Notes: generated by a model from the sequence alone, not told the origin. Shown: positions 13,499-21,760, numbered from the stretch's first letter. The stretch: 31,854 bases of DNA from Acidifodinimicrobium sp049967035 (GCA_049967035.1 JBMFTM010000003.1:1-31854); one strand, 5' to 3'. Numbers and translations are program-made.

Positions 13499-15913
13499 AT
13501 GAAAAAGATTTATCTTGAAGTAGCGCCTGCAGCGTTTTTGGTGTTAGCTTTTCTTATTTTTCCCTTATCTTTCGCTGAAACCCCCGTATCTCTTAACTTT
13601 AACCTGATCCCCCTCTATAATCAAGGCACATGCCCTTTTCTCTCCCCATTGCAACTAAGGACAGCATATAACTTCACGCAGCTATATGCTCAGGGGATAA
13701 ATGGTGCCGGAGAGAGTATAGCAATAGTGGACGCACATGGGGCCGCAGGGCTTCTGCAAAGCCTTTCAACCTTTGACAATGCGTATGGCCTTCCTCCTCT
13801 CAGCTTGGGGTCGAATCTCTTTATAATTGAGCCTTATGGTGCCCCAACTGTAAACTACTCTAACTGGACAAGAGAAACGACACTTGATGTAGAGGTTACC
13901 CACTCTCTTGCACCGGGTGCTAAGATATATTTAGTAATAACCCCTGATTCTTCAAGTTTACTCAACGCAGTGAATTACACTGTAAATAATCTCCCCGTGA
14001 ATGCTATATCAATCAGCTGGGGGGCGCCGGAGGGGGAGTACTCTAGTAGCTCTCTGTCTGAGTTTAACTCAATTTTTCAAAATGCATACGATAAAGGTAT
14101 AAATGTTTTCGCCGCAAGTGGGGATTCGGGGGCGTATAATGGTGGTAATAGCTTATCAGTAAACTTTCCAGCCTCAAGCCCTAATGTCATATCAGTGGGT
14201 GGGACGGTACTTTCGGTATCATCATCTGGAGGTTATATAAGTGAGACAGCTTGGAATGATAGTGGGGGTGGCGAAAGTGGATTCTTCGCTAGGCCGGTAT
14301 TCCAGCCTCCGTTAAGCAGCTATAGGGAGGTCCCGGATGTGAGCTTCAATGCTGGCACTCCAATATGCGCTTACATAAATGCCTCATGGGAGGGACTTAC
14401 TGGGACTAGTATGGGCGCTCCAGCTTGGTCTGCACTCTCCTCATTGATCGAACAGAAACTCAGCACAAACATACAACTTCTCCCAAGCTTATACGAGGTG
14501 TTCCAAACTGCCCCCTCTTTCGGATTTCATCTGATAGATTCTGGATGCAATGGATTTTACTGCGCCAACGGGAATTATAGCATGGTTACTGGGATTGGGA
14601 GCCCTATAGCATACCCACTTGTGCAGATACTCGCAAAGACCTCTTATCAGATACCGTTCCTATCAAACGCAGAGGGCGCTATATTCGAAGTAAATGGGAA
14701 GAATTATACAACAAATCAGACCCTAAACCTGACATTTGGGGAGAAGATCAATTTAGTTGTGTATAATCTCTCGCTTGGGGATATAAGGTATATAGAGCCG
14801 AAGATATCCGGGCTAGTCTCATCGAGTAATAATCAAGCCTCCTTTTTTGTAACTTCCCCAGGGGAGATTTACATAAACTTTACGCCGCAGGTGGAAGTAA
14901 TGGTTAAAAACTATGACGCGAACTCTACACTAATAAATTGGATAAACAAGGGAGGTTATGTGAACTATGCGTTTCCTTTGAATTATTCTACGAAAGGAGA
15001 GAGATATACACTTAGGGGGATTGAGATAGATAACAGCGGCATAATTTATTCGAATGTATACAGCCAAGCGGTCTTCTATCCGATAAACATCACACTTCTG
15101 CTCAATAAATACAGCAAGATGGATGTGACACTTTACGGCCCTATAGGCAACATCAGCGCTGAAGCCGTGTACTACAAGTATGTACCATTGTCGAACCAAG
15201 AATCTGTACATAAATTAATCGTAACCAATGGCACACAGATATTCTACGCTTCTAACACCTCGGTCAATTTTATACCAATCCCAGAGCGACAAGGTGATTA
15301 TCTAATAGACGGGTATAATCTGACCAATTTCATTGGAAGTCAGGTTAGCTTATATTTCTATAGGTTCTTGCACTTGACTATTAACTTTATATCGCTATCT
15401 GGGGACCAAGTCTCTCCATCTAGCATAGCCCTCTCTGGGGCAATCGAATTCAATGGTTCCTTCTGGTCATTACCTGATCAAAATATAACGATCTATAAAT
15501 TATACTACAATAAATTAAACATTTTAACTTCGCCTGTGAAACTTTATACTTACAGCACAAACCTTACAATCCATGTCAATGCTACAAATGTCTATGTCAC
15601 TCCCTCGATTTATCTAGTTCCTTTGCCTTTTGAGAGGGTAGATATACATATAGAGAACTCTACTCTTTCAAATACTACAGGTTTATTGGGTAGGGCGCAG
15701 TTCACCAATCTGCCGGCAGTGCCATATTCTATTAGCTTCTCATTTGCAGGACAAAATTATACCTTTTCAAATCTTCGAGGGGAGTACCAAAGCCTCCCTG
15801 TATATCCAAACAACATAGTCATATATTTAATCGCTGGAATACTTGTCATAGCGGCAATTTCATTTGTAGTTATTGAGAAAATCAGAAAGAGAGTGATATC
15901 TAACCATGAATGA
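13499..15913 (+). CDS. Secreted, membrane-anchored sedolisin (S53) protease lacking a propeptide
   Basis: The product is 804 residues. A signal peptide (about 1-26) is followed almost at once by the S53 catalytic domain (about 48-375). All key residues are present: E126 and D130 (RETTLD), the oxyanion Asp D209 (SGDSG) and the Ser S304 (GTSMGAP), with ISWG, GGESGFF and VPDVSFNA between. The remaining ~420 residues are beta-rich with many N-glycosylation sequons, and a membrane helix (about 775-795) with a basic tail ends the protein. Sedolisins are acid proteases, consistent with a low-pH habitat. The ~180-residue activation propeptide usual in the family is absent. The enzyme probably sits on the cell surface and degrades external proteins. 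Confidence 0.92.
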   Translation: MKKIYLEVAPAAFLVLAFLIFPLSFAETPVSLNFNLIPLYNQGTCPFLSPLQLRTAYNFTQLYAQGINGAGESIAIVDAHGAAGLLQSLSTFDNAYGLPPLSLGSNLFIIEPYGAPTVNYSNWTRETTLDVEVTHSLAPGAKIYLVITPDSSSLLNAVNYTVNNLPVNAISISWGAPEGEYSSSSLSEFNSIFQNAYDKGINVFAASGDSGAYNGGNSLSVNFPASSPNVISVGGTVLSVSSSGGYISETAWNDSGGGESGFFARPVFQPPLSSYREVPDVSFNAGTPICAYINASWEGLTGTSMGAPAWSALSSLIEQKLSTNIQLLPSLYEVFQTAPSFGFHLIDSGCNGFYCANGNYSMVTGIGSPIAYPLVQILAKTSYQIPFLSNAEGAIFEVNGKNYTTNQTLNLTFGEKINLVVYNLSLGDIRYIEPKISGLVSSSNNQASFFVTSPGEIYINFTPQVEVMVKNYDANSTLINWINKGGYVNYAFPLNYSTKGERYTLRGIEIDNSGIIYSNVYSQAVFYPINITLLLNKYSKMDVTLYGPIGNISAEAVYYKYVPLSNQESVHKLIVTNGTQIFYASNTSVNFIPIPERQGDYLIDGYNLTNFIGSQVSLYFYRFLHLTINFISLSGDQVSPSSIALSGAIEFNGSFWSLPDQNITIYKLYYNKLNILTSPVKLYTYSTNLTIHVNATNVYVTPSIYLVPLPFERVDIHIENSTLSNTTGLLGRAQFTNLPAVPYSISFSFAGQNYTFSNLRGEYQSLPVYPNNIVIYLIAGILVIAAISFVVIEKIRKRVISNHE

Positions 15914-15957
15914 ATTTAGAGCAGTTTTTGAAATTTCTATCTAAAACCATTAGATCT

Positions 15958-16001
15958 GTTTATAGTAAACCTTAAATACTAGTTATGTTTATAATAAACA
16001 T
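15958..16001 (+). promoter_or_regulatory. Promoter of the Cdc48-ScpAB operon with twin palindromic operators
   Basis: Two related palindromes flank a TATA-like box. GTTTATAGTAAAC (15958-15970) comes first, CTTAAATA (15971-15978) lies between, and ATGTTTATAATAAACAT (15985-16001, perfect 8-bp arms) ends at the base before the ATG. Both share GTTTAT-A/G-n-TAAAC, and their centres are 29 bp apart. The box is about 26 bases before the ATG, so the mRNA is probably leaderless and the second palindrome covers the start point. A dimeric repressor binding both would block TBP and the start site. The regulator is not in view. Confidence 0.6.
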
Positions 16002-16526
16002 ATGGAATTACCACAAACTTTAACAAATAAGGTATTTGATATCGTTGAGAAAGGGGATGAAATCACTGTTATAGTCAGAGATGGCGAAATAAATGAGATA
16101 AAGGATGATATTGATAAATTTATATACAATGATTTGAATGTATACGCGGATAAGCTGGTAAGATTTATTGAAGAGGAGGATATAATAAACAAGGAGATGT
16201 TCAAAATGATGTTTGACAGTGTAAGCCTTATAGACAACTCTCCACTGCTTTCAAAGTTTGGGCTTAAAAGGTATGTAGAGATAGTCTATGACCTTACAAA
16301 TTTGGATCAGACAAATAAGATGCTCTTTAACTACGCACTTTTTGGCAGAGGTAAAACCTCTGGTCTGATACAAAGTGTTAATGGAAAAAGAATAGGAAAA
16401 GGGGTGATACTGATACCTTATGACGCAAAGGGGGCCGTTGAAAGATTTATCAATGGTTGGAATATAAGGTACAGCGAACGCGAAGTACTTAACTTTGAAT
16501 GGGGGTTAGAAGATGGAAACGAATGA
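16002..16526 (+). CDS. Unrecognised protein, first gene of the Cdc48-ScpAB operon
   Basis: The product is 174 residues, soluble and acidic with no signal or membrane helix. The first 70 residues are rich in Asp/Glu/Ile with a repeating helical pattern (IVEKGDEITVIVRDGEINEIKDDIDKF). A second part (about 90-174) contains FGRGKTSGLIQSVNGKRIGKGVILIPYDAKGAVERFINGW. GRGKTSG recalls a P-loop fragment but does not fit the Walker A spacing. The gene overlaps the Cdc48 start by 14 bases, so the two are translationally coupled. It may be an adaptor or substrate factor for Cdc48 or the kleisin complex; that is inference from position only. I know of no family. Confidence 0.65.
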   Translation: MELPQTLTNKVFDIVEKGDEITVIVRDGEINEIKDDIDKFIYNDLNVYADKLVRFIEEEDIINKEMFKMMFDSVSLIDNSPLLSKFGLKRYVEIVYDLTNLDQTNKMLFNYALFGRGKTSGLIQSVNGKRIGKGVILIPYDAKGAVERFINGWNIRYSEREVLNFEWGLEDGNE

Positions 16527-18804
16527 AGAAAACATAGGAATAGAACTTAAGGTTGCCGAAGCTCATCAAGATGATATCGGGTACAATCTTGTGAGGGTAG
16601 ACAATAACATACTAAAACAGATCGGTGTAAGACCTGGAGAGTATGTAGAGATAGAAGGAAATAGAAAAACCGTCGCACTTGTAGACAGAGCATACCCTGC
16701 AGACCTTAACCTAAGGATAATAAGGATGGACGGGACAACAAGGAAAAACGCAAAGGCCACAATAGGGGAAAACGTGATAATAAGACCAGCAGAGGTTACA
16801 GAAGCGGACGAGATAACAATTGCACCTACCTCAAACAATGTGAAGGTCAATGCTGCTTTGTTGTCAAAACTTTTAAATGAGAGGGCGTTGACGAAGGGCG
16901 ATTTAGTGAAAGTAGGAAACTCAACCAGGGGAGGGAATATAGGTGACATATTCGGGGATGAGTTTATACACATTATGCTTGACGGATTCCCAGGCACGTC
17001 AATATTTGGATTTGGGGAATTGACCTTCGTAGTCCTTAATACCTCTCCAAAGGGATATGTAGTGGTAACAAGTGCAACAAAGATCAACTTATCGCATGAG
17101 CCAGTAAAGTCTGTCGAAGAAAGGGTAAGGACTGTGAGCTATGAGGACATTGGGGGGATAGCTGATGCAGTTAGCAAGATAAGGGAGATGGTCGAACTTC
17201 CGCTTAAGCACCCAGAGATCTTTATAAGATTAGGCGTAACGCCTCCAAAAGGAGTGCTTCTATACGGCCCGCCCGGCACAGGAAAGACTCTGCTTGCAAG
17301 GGCTGTAGCCGATGAAAGCAGCGCACACTTCATCTCTATAAACGGCCCCGAGGTGATGAGCAAATGGGTCGGAGACGCAGAGAAGAGACTAAGAGACCTG
17401 TTTGATGAGGCAGAAAAGAACGCACCATCCATAATATTCATAGATGAGATAGATGCGATAGCTACCAAGAGAGAGGAAAGTGTAGGAGAAGTTGAGCACA
17501 GGGTAGTTTCTCAGCTTCTAACTCTCATGGACGGGCTGAAGAGCAGAGGGAAGGTAATAGTTATAGCCGCAACCAACAGGCCAAACGCAATAGACCCTGC
17601 TTTAAGGAGGCCCGGCAGATTTGATAGAGAAATACAGATAGGTGTGCCCGACCAGAATGGAAGGCTTGAGATATTAAGGATACACACGAGGAGAATGCCT
17701 TTGGACAAGAGTGTGGACCTGTCATACCTTTCAAAGATAACACATGGGTTTGTAGGCGCGGATATAGAAGCTTTGGTGAAAGAAGCTGCAATGAACGTGA
17801 TAAGGAGAAACATAAGCGAACTCAACATAAAAGAGTCGGAGAACATACCAAAGAAGGTGCTTGACAACCTTGTGGTAACACAAGACGACTTTATGGAGGC
17901 GCTTAAGTATGTAAGGCCTAGCGCAATGAGAGAAGTCTTGGTTGAAAAGCCAAATGTAAAATGGTCTGATATTGGTGGGCTTGAAAACTTAAAGAAACAG
18001 CTTATTGAAGCGATCGAATGGCCGGTAAAGTACCCCGATGCATTTAAGAGGATCGGCATAAAACCGCCCAAGGGAATATTGCTTTATGGCCCGCCCGGCA
18101 CAGGAAAGACTCTGCTTGCAAAGGCGATAGCAACCGAAACTGAAACAAACTTTATAACCATAAAAGGCCCCGAAATATTCAACAAATACGTCGGTGAAAG
18201 TGAGAAAAACATAAGGGAAATATTTGACAAGGCGAGACAGGTATCCCCATCTATAATATTTATAGATGAAATAGATGCACTCGCGACAAAGCGCACTGGA
18301 TATGAAGGGAACCCCGCTGCGGAAACTGTGGTGAACCAGCTCCTGACAGAACTTGATGGACTTCAGGATCTAAAGGGAGTTATAGTTATAGGTGCCACAA
18401 ACCGAATAGACAAGGTTGACTCAGCTATACTTAGGCCTGGTAGGTTCGACAGCATAGTGTTCGTCCCGCCTCCAAATAAGGATGAACAGAGGAAGATCCT
18501 CGAAGTTTACCTAAAGAGGATGCCATTGGATGAAGATGAGAAAGCTCTCATAGATTATCTGCTTGATAAAATGGAGGGCTTCACAGGCGCCGATATAGAG
18601 AGGCTAGTAAAAGAGGCTGGCCTTGCTGCGCTTAGGGAGGACATAAATAACTCAAAGGTAAACAGAAGACACTTTGAAAAGGCACTTCAAGTTGTAAAAC
18701 CAAGTTTGACACCTGAGGAGATAAAGGCGTACAATGAGCAGGCGGCCAAGTTGTATGAAGACAAAAAGATTGGCGCTGCCGAAAAATTAAACTACTTCGG
18801 ATGA
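16513..18804 (+). CDS. cdc48: Cdc48/VCP (p97) AAA+ ATPase
   Basis: The product is 763 residues with the full Cdc48 layout. The N domain is about 1-195 (double-psi barrel and four-stranded barrel: LKVAEAHQDDIGYNLVRVD). D1 has Walker A GPPGTGKT near 251-258, Walker B IIFIDEIDA and the arginine-finger segment RRPGRFDREI. D2 has Walker A near 525-532, IIFIDEIDALATKR and LRPGRFDSI. Both ATPase sites look intact. The hexamer unfolds or extracts proteins from complexes and can feed the archaeal proteasome. It is placed between an unknown protein (14-base overlap) and ScpA (2-base gap), suggesting a link to chromosome organisation. A 34-bp stretch is identical in the two Walker A regions. Confidence 0.97.
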   Translation: METNEENIGIELKVAEAHQDDIGYNLVRVDNNILKQIGVRPGEYVEIEGNRKTVALVDRAYPADLNLRIIRMDGTTRKNAKATIGENVIIRPAEVTEADEITIAPTSNNVKVNAALLSKLLNERALTKGDLVKVGNSTRGGNIGDIFGDEFIHIMLDGFPGTSIFGFGELTFVVLNTSPKGYVVVTSATKINLSHEPVKSVEERVRTVSYEDIGGIADAVSKIREMVELPLKHPEIFIRLGVTPPKGVLLYGPPGTGKTLLARAVADESSAHFISINGPEVMSKWVGDAEKRLRDLFDEAEKNAPSIIFIDEIDAIATKREESVGEVEHRVVSQLLTLMDGLKSRGKVIVIAATNRPNAIDPALRRPGRFDREIQIGVPDQNGRLEILRIHTRRMPLDKSVDLSYLSKITHGFVGADIEALVKEAAMNVIRRNISELNIKESENIPKKVLDNLVVTQDDFMEALKYVRPSAMREVLVEKPNVKWSDIGGLENLKKQLIEAIEWPVKYPDAFKRIGIKPPKGILLYGPPGTGKTLLAKAIATETETNFITIKGPEIFNKYVGESEKNIREIFDKARQVSPSIIFIDEIDALATKRTGYEGNPAAETVVNQLLTELDGLQDLKGVIVIGATNRIDKVDSAILRPGRFDSIVFVPPPNKDEQRKILEVYLKRMPLDEDEKALIDYLLDKMEGFTGADIERLVKEAGLAALREDINNSKVNRRHFEKALQVVKPSLTPEEIKAYNEQAAKLYEDKKIGAAEKLNYFG

Positions 18805-18805
18805 T

Positions 18806-19465
18806 GTGGAATACGAACAGATTTACGCACTGATCCTGAATGACGAGCTAGGGTGGGAGCACCTGATAACCACTATAGTGAGAGAGGAGAATATGAACCC
18901 TCTCGATATAGATCTGATAACGATAGTTGACAGATTTGTTGACTATACTGTAAAAATGAGGACATTAGACTTCAGATTCAGCGGAAAATTCGTGTACACC
19001 GCTGCCATCCTTTTGAAAATGAAATCTGACGCTCTGATGGATAAGGTTCTCGAAAAGGAGATAAAGCACAGCGAAACTGAAAAAAGCTCATATATACGCG
19101 CAATGCCAGCTGAGATATCAATATTCCCGAAGTTAACAGTCAGTAGAACGAAGCCTAGGACCATAACCGAATTACTTAGTATAATACGGGAAATGATGAG
19201 CCTACAGCGAAGGCAGAAGATAAACTTCAAACTACAGCCAAAAGAAATAAAAATTGAGGAGAGAATGCTTACCCTTATGAAAAAGCTGTCATCCCTTTTT
19301 AAGAGAGCAGAGTCTATCCCATTCTCTTCGCTACTTGAAGAGAGAAGCAGAAAGGAGGTGGTTTACACCTTCTTGCCGCTCATACTCCTGGCATCCCAAA
19401 GGAAGGTGAACCTCATACAAAATGAACCGTTCAGTGAGATATTCATAAGGAACGTTGGAGGATAG
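18806..19465 (+). CDS. scpA: Segregation and condensation protein A (kleisin)
   Basis: The product is 219 residues from a GTG start one base after the Cdc48 stop. The N-terminal part fits the kleisin opening that binds the SMC neck: LGWEHLITTIVREENMNPLDIDLITIVDRFVDYTVKM, then an FVYTAAILLKMKSDAL helix. A variable linker (about 90-150) and a C-terminal winged-helix region (VVYTFLPLILLASQRKVNLIQNEPFSEIFI) complete it. ScpA closes the SMC ring and recruits ScpB. No smc gene is in the window. The gene is 2 bases before ScpB, a conserved pair. The association with Cdc48 upstream is the unusual feature. Confidence 0.9.
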   Translation: MEYEQIYALILNDELGWEHLITTIVREENMNPLDIDLITIVDRFVDYTVKMRTLDFRFSGKFVYTAAILLKMKSDALMDKVLEKEIKHSETEKSSYIRAMPAEISIFPKLTVSRTKPRTITELLSIIREMMSLQRRQKINFKLQPKEIKIEERMLTLMKKLSSLFKRAESIPFSSLLEERSRKEVVYTFLPLILLASQRKVNLIQNEPFSEIFIRNVGG

Positions 19466-19467
19466 AT

Positions 19468-20016
19468 ATGCCCGAGACAAAAAGACTACCGAAGCTAAAA
19501 CAAAGGGTGGAAGCACTCTTATTTGCAGTTGGTAGCGGCTTACCGATGGAAGAACTAGAGAAGAGGACTAAGTCTGACAGGATACTGATAGAGCGGGAGA
19601 TAAATAAGCTGAATAGGACATACGAGGAGAATGAAAGTGCATTCTTAATCGTAAAAGAAGGAGAAATCTACAGGATGCGACTTAGGGATGAGCTTATGCC
19701 GAACATAGAGGATCTGCTTAAAACAGATATGAGAGATAGTTTATTGATGACTCTAAGCATAATAGCCTTAAGGCGCAAGATAAAAGAGTCTGATTTGATG
19801 AAGCTGCGCGGAAGCGTGGCTTACCAACACGTAAAAGAACTTGAGAAGAGGGGTTTTGTCACCACTTCGCATGAAGGTAAGTTTAAGTTTGTCCGCCTCT
19901 CCCAGCAATTCTATGAATATTTTGACATAAAACAGGATGAACTTAAGGAGATAAAGGATAAGATAGAAGAGGAAGAAAAACTTAAAGAGAGGTCTATAGA
20001 ATACACCGGTAACTAA
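19468..20016 (+). CDS. scpB: Segregation and condensation protein B
   Basis: The product is 182 residues with two winged-helix units. The first is LKQRVEALLFAVGSGLPMEELEKRTKSDRILIEREINKLNRTYEENESAF, and the second DSLLMTLSIIALRRKIKESDLMKLRGSVAYQHVKELEKRGFV. Its charged tail ends in LKEIKDKIEEEEKLKERS, probably a helix. The order and the ALLFA.G...EEL opening match ScpB, which binds the ScpA linker as a dimer in the SMC-ScpAB complex. A GGAGG site lies within the ScpA end. It converges on the HIT gene with a 4-base overlap, leaving little room for a terminator. Confidence 0.88.
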   Translation: MPETKRLPKLKQRVEALLFAVGSGLPMEELEKRTKSDRILIEREINKLNRTYEENESAFLIVKEGEIYRMRLRDELMPNIEDLLKTDMRDSLLMTLSIIALRRKIKESDLMKLRGSVAYQHVKELEKRGFVTTSHEGKFKFVRLSQQFYEYFDIKQDELKEIKDKIEEEEKLKERSIEYTGN

Positions 20017-20582
20017 AAAACAACAGGCTTCCTGCCGACTTCCTTAAAGTCACTCTTGTCAACCGTAGATTCTTCCTTTACAGCAGCTTCTTTAGGTTCA
20101 ACTGGTTTCTGAAGTCTTTTATTCTCTGCTAAGCCACCTTCATTTGCCCCTTCATTCTTTATGCTCTCTATTACCCCTCTTATGCTTGCTGCTGTATCCG
20201 ATAACGTCAAATCATCAAACTTGACGGGCTCCCAGACATATGCTACTTTGTCTTCCTCAAACCTCGGAATTATATGCAACAAAGCGTGTGGATTGTAATT
20301 ACCCTTTGAAAGCTCCTTTGTGTACAATATGTCGACACCGGAAGGGCTAAGCGAAAGCATCAGCGCATAGCCGACTGCCCTAGCTATTGAAAGCAGATAC
20401 ATGTACTCTTGCTGCGGCATCTCATACAAAGAATTGTAGTGCTTCTTTGGTATGAGAAGCGTATGACCTTTACTCGCAGGGTTTATATCTAGCACCCCGA
20501 TTATGAAGTCATCCTCATATACAATGTATGATTTTGTAGACTTAGATGCAATGGCGCAGAACACGCATGGCTTTTCTTCCAT
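20013..20582 (-). CDS. HIT-family protein lacking the catalytic histidine, with C-terminal extension
   Basis: The product is 189 residues. The N-terminal ~115 form a HIT fold: C6/C9 zinc-type pair in PCVFCAIASK, VYEDDFIIGVLDINPASKGHTLLIPKKHY, then NPHALLHIIPRF. The HIT signature is H-x-H-x-H; here H99 and H103 are kept but the middle, nucleophilic His is Leu (L101). HIT proteins hydrolyse or transfer nucleotides such as AMP conjugates. Without that His the usual chemistry should fail, although nucleotide binding may remain. The extra ~70 residues are charged and probably disordered. It is the last gene of the S8e-coiled-coil-HIT run. Confidence 0.85.
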   Translation of the reverse strand: MEEKPCVFCAIASKSTKSYIVYEDDFIIGVLDINPASKGHTLLIPKKHYNSLYEMPQQEYMYLLSIARAVGYALMLSLSPSGVDILYTKELSKGNYNPHALLHIIPRFEEDKVAYVWEPVKFDDLTLSDTAASIRGVIESIKNEGANEGGLAENKRLQKPVEPKEAAVKEESTVDKSDFKEVGRKPVVF

Positions 20583-20601
20583 TTAGATATTCTACATTGC
20601 T

Positions 20602-20796
20602 TCACCTTACGAAAACTCTAATCTTCTCAAGGTCCGAGTTTATCCTAGCTATGTGATTTGAAAGTGTCTTAACTTTTTCTTCTAAGCTCTTGCCATTTAT
20701 CTTCTCTAATGCAGACTTTAAAAGGTAAGTATTTGTGAAGACTGCATTAAGCTGCTCCATAACTAGGTCCAGACTGAGATCCTCCTCTCCATCCAT
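20602..20796 (-). CDS. Small coiled-coil protein, unrecognised
   Basis: The product is 64 residues, fully helical by composition, with heptad-like spacing of Leu/Ile through VMEQLNAVFTNTYLLKSALEKI and LEEKVKTLSNHIARINSDLEKI. It carries an acidic start (MDGEEDLSLD). No Cys, no membrane helix. It sits between S8e and the HIT-like gene with gaps of 39 and 19 bases, so all three are probably one transcript. It could be a dimerising partner of the HIT-like protein or a ribosome-associated factor. Neither is supported beyond position. Codon use looks like its neighbours, which supports a real gene. Confidence 0.55.
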   Translation of the reverse strand: MDGEEDLSLDLVMEQLNAVFTNTYLLKSALEKINGKSLEEKVKTLSNHIARINSDLEKIRVFVR

Positions 20797-20835
20797 ATTG
20801 TATATACACCAAGTACTGATATTTAATGATTGGTT

Positions 20836-21216
20836 TCACTCAATTTTAACCAAGGAAACTTGGCCATCTTGACCGGGCCTGTTGGTCACCTTCGCTTTTC
20901 CCTCAGAGGTTTCAAGAACACTGCCTTTTGTTATTATATTCATCCTTGCATACGCCCTATTAGCTGGATTCTCCAGGACTCTGACTATCTTTACCTTAAT
21001 ATGTTTCTTTGACTTTGGGTCGTACATGTTACCCTCGTCTATATAGAGCGGCCGGATCTTGATTCCCCCACCCAATGACCTCAAAACCTTTATTTCCTTC
21101 TCTCCGACCTCTATAGGTTTCACAAGGTTCACGAACTCAAATTTCCTCTTATCTCTCCTCTTGCCTTTCAGTCCGCCAGTTCTCTTCCTTAAAGTCGATG
21201 AATTTGACATTCCCAT
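20836..21216 (-). CDS. rps8e: Ribosomal protein S8e
   Basis: The product is 126 residues from the ATG at 21216. The opening LRKRTGGLKGKRRDKRKFEF and the later RRLGG-like VLRSLGGGIKIRPLYIDEGNMYDPKSKKHIKVKIVRVLENPANRAYARMNIITKGSVLET segment match S8e of the small subunit. A GTG three codons upstream is open, but a TTTTTAAA box at about 21241-21248 lies ~26 bases before 21216, which points to a leaderless mRNA starting at the ATG. It is the first gene of a run with a coiled-coil protein and the HIT-like protein. Confidence 0.93.
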   Translation of the reverse strand: MGMSNSSTLRKRTGGLKGKRRDKRKFEFVNLVKPIEVGEKEIKVLRSLGGGIKIRPLYIDEGNMYDPKSKKHIKVKIVRVLENPANRAYARMNIITKGSVLETSEGKAKVTNRPGQDGQVSLVKIE

Positions 21217-21399
21217 AATGCTCACTCTTAGCGTCTGTGATTTAAAAAGTTAACTCTATGCTAAACTGCCGGCAAATACGCTTTTATATGCAGAGGTGAG
21301 CACCTAAAATCATATATTTATAAGGTTAAAATGATATGGAAATTCTATGCAAGAGAGGCTTGATATAAAGTTGAGCCTTAATGATAAGGAGGTACGATT

Positions 21400-21675
21400 A
21401 TGGCGAAGGTGACTGTCACAATATGTGATGTATGTAAGCAAAGGATAGCAACAAAGGTCTGCCCAGTATGTGGAAAAGATCTGTGTGAAGCGGACACGAA
21501 GACGTTCTCCGTCGACGTTGGCTTAAGATTCGGACCTAGAGTTGAGATATACAGGGGTTATATGTGCGAGGATGACTACAAGAAGCTTGAAAGCAACTTG
21601 GGCAAGATTCTAGGAAACCTCAGTGAAACTATAAAGCCACAGATCGATGACGTTATAAAGCAAAGCGTGCAGTGA
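21400..21675 (+). CDS. Small Cys-rich zinc-binding protein
   Basis: The product is 91 residues. Cys residues at 9, 12, 21, 24 and 29 (ICDVCKQRIATKVCPVCGKDLCEAD) plus C56 suggest one or two zinc sites of the ribbon or B-box kind. The C-terminal half is helical (DDYKKLESNLGKILGNLSETIKPQIDDVIKQ). No family is recognised; a nucleic-acid or protein adaptor is possible. An AAGGAGG ribosome binding site precedes the ATG, and the 21 bases ending two codons-worth into the start are the same as at dnaG. A 21-codon open frame starting at 21347 overlaps its start. It is followed 85 bases later by tRNA-Tyr. Confidence 0.68.
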   Translation: MAKVTVTICDVCKQRIATKVCPVCGKDLCEADTKTFSVDVGLRFGPRVEIYRGYMCEDDYKKLESNLGKILGNLSETIKPQIDDVIKQSVQ

Positions 21676-21760
21676 TATTTAGCCAAAATGATGGCTTAAG
21701 ATAAGACCGGTATAGGCAGCAGAAGGCTTATAAATTTGTTGGGATTTATTAATTCTTATT

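Noticed and set aside
16002..16526. P-loop ATPase reading of the Cdc48 leader protein from GRGKTSG
   Set aside because: The spacing does not match GxxxxGK[ST] and no Walker B strand follows.
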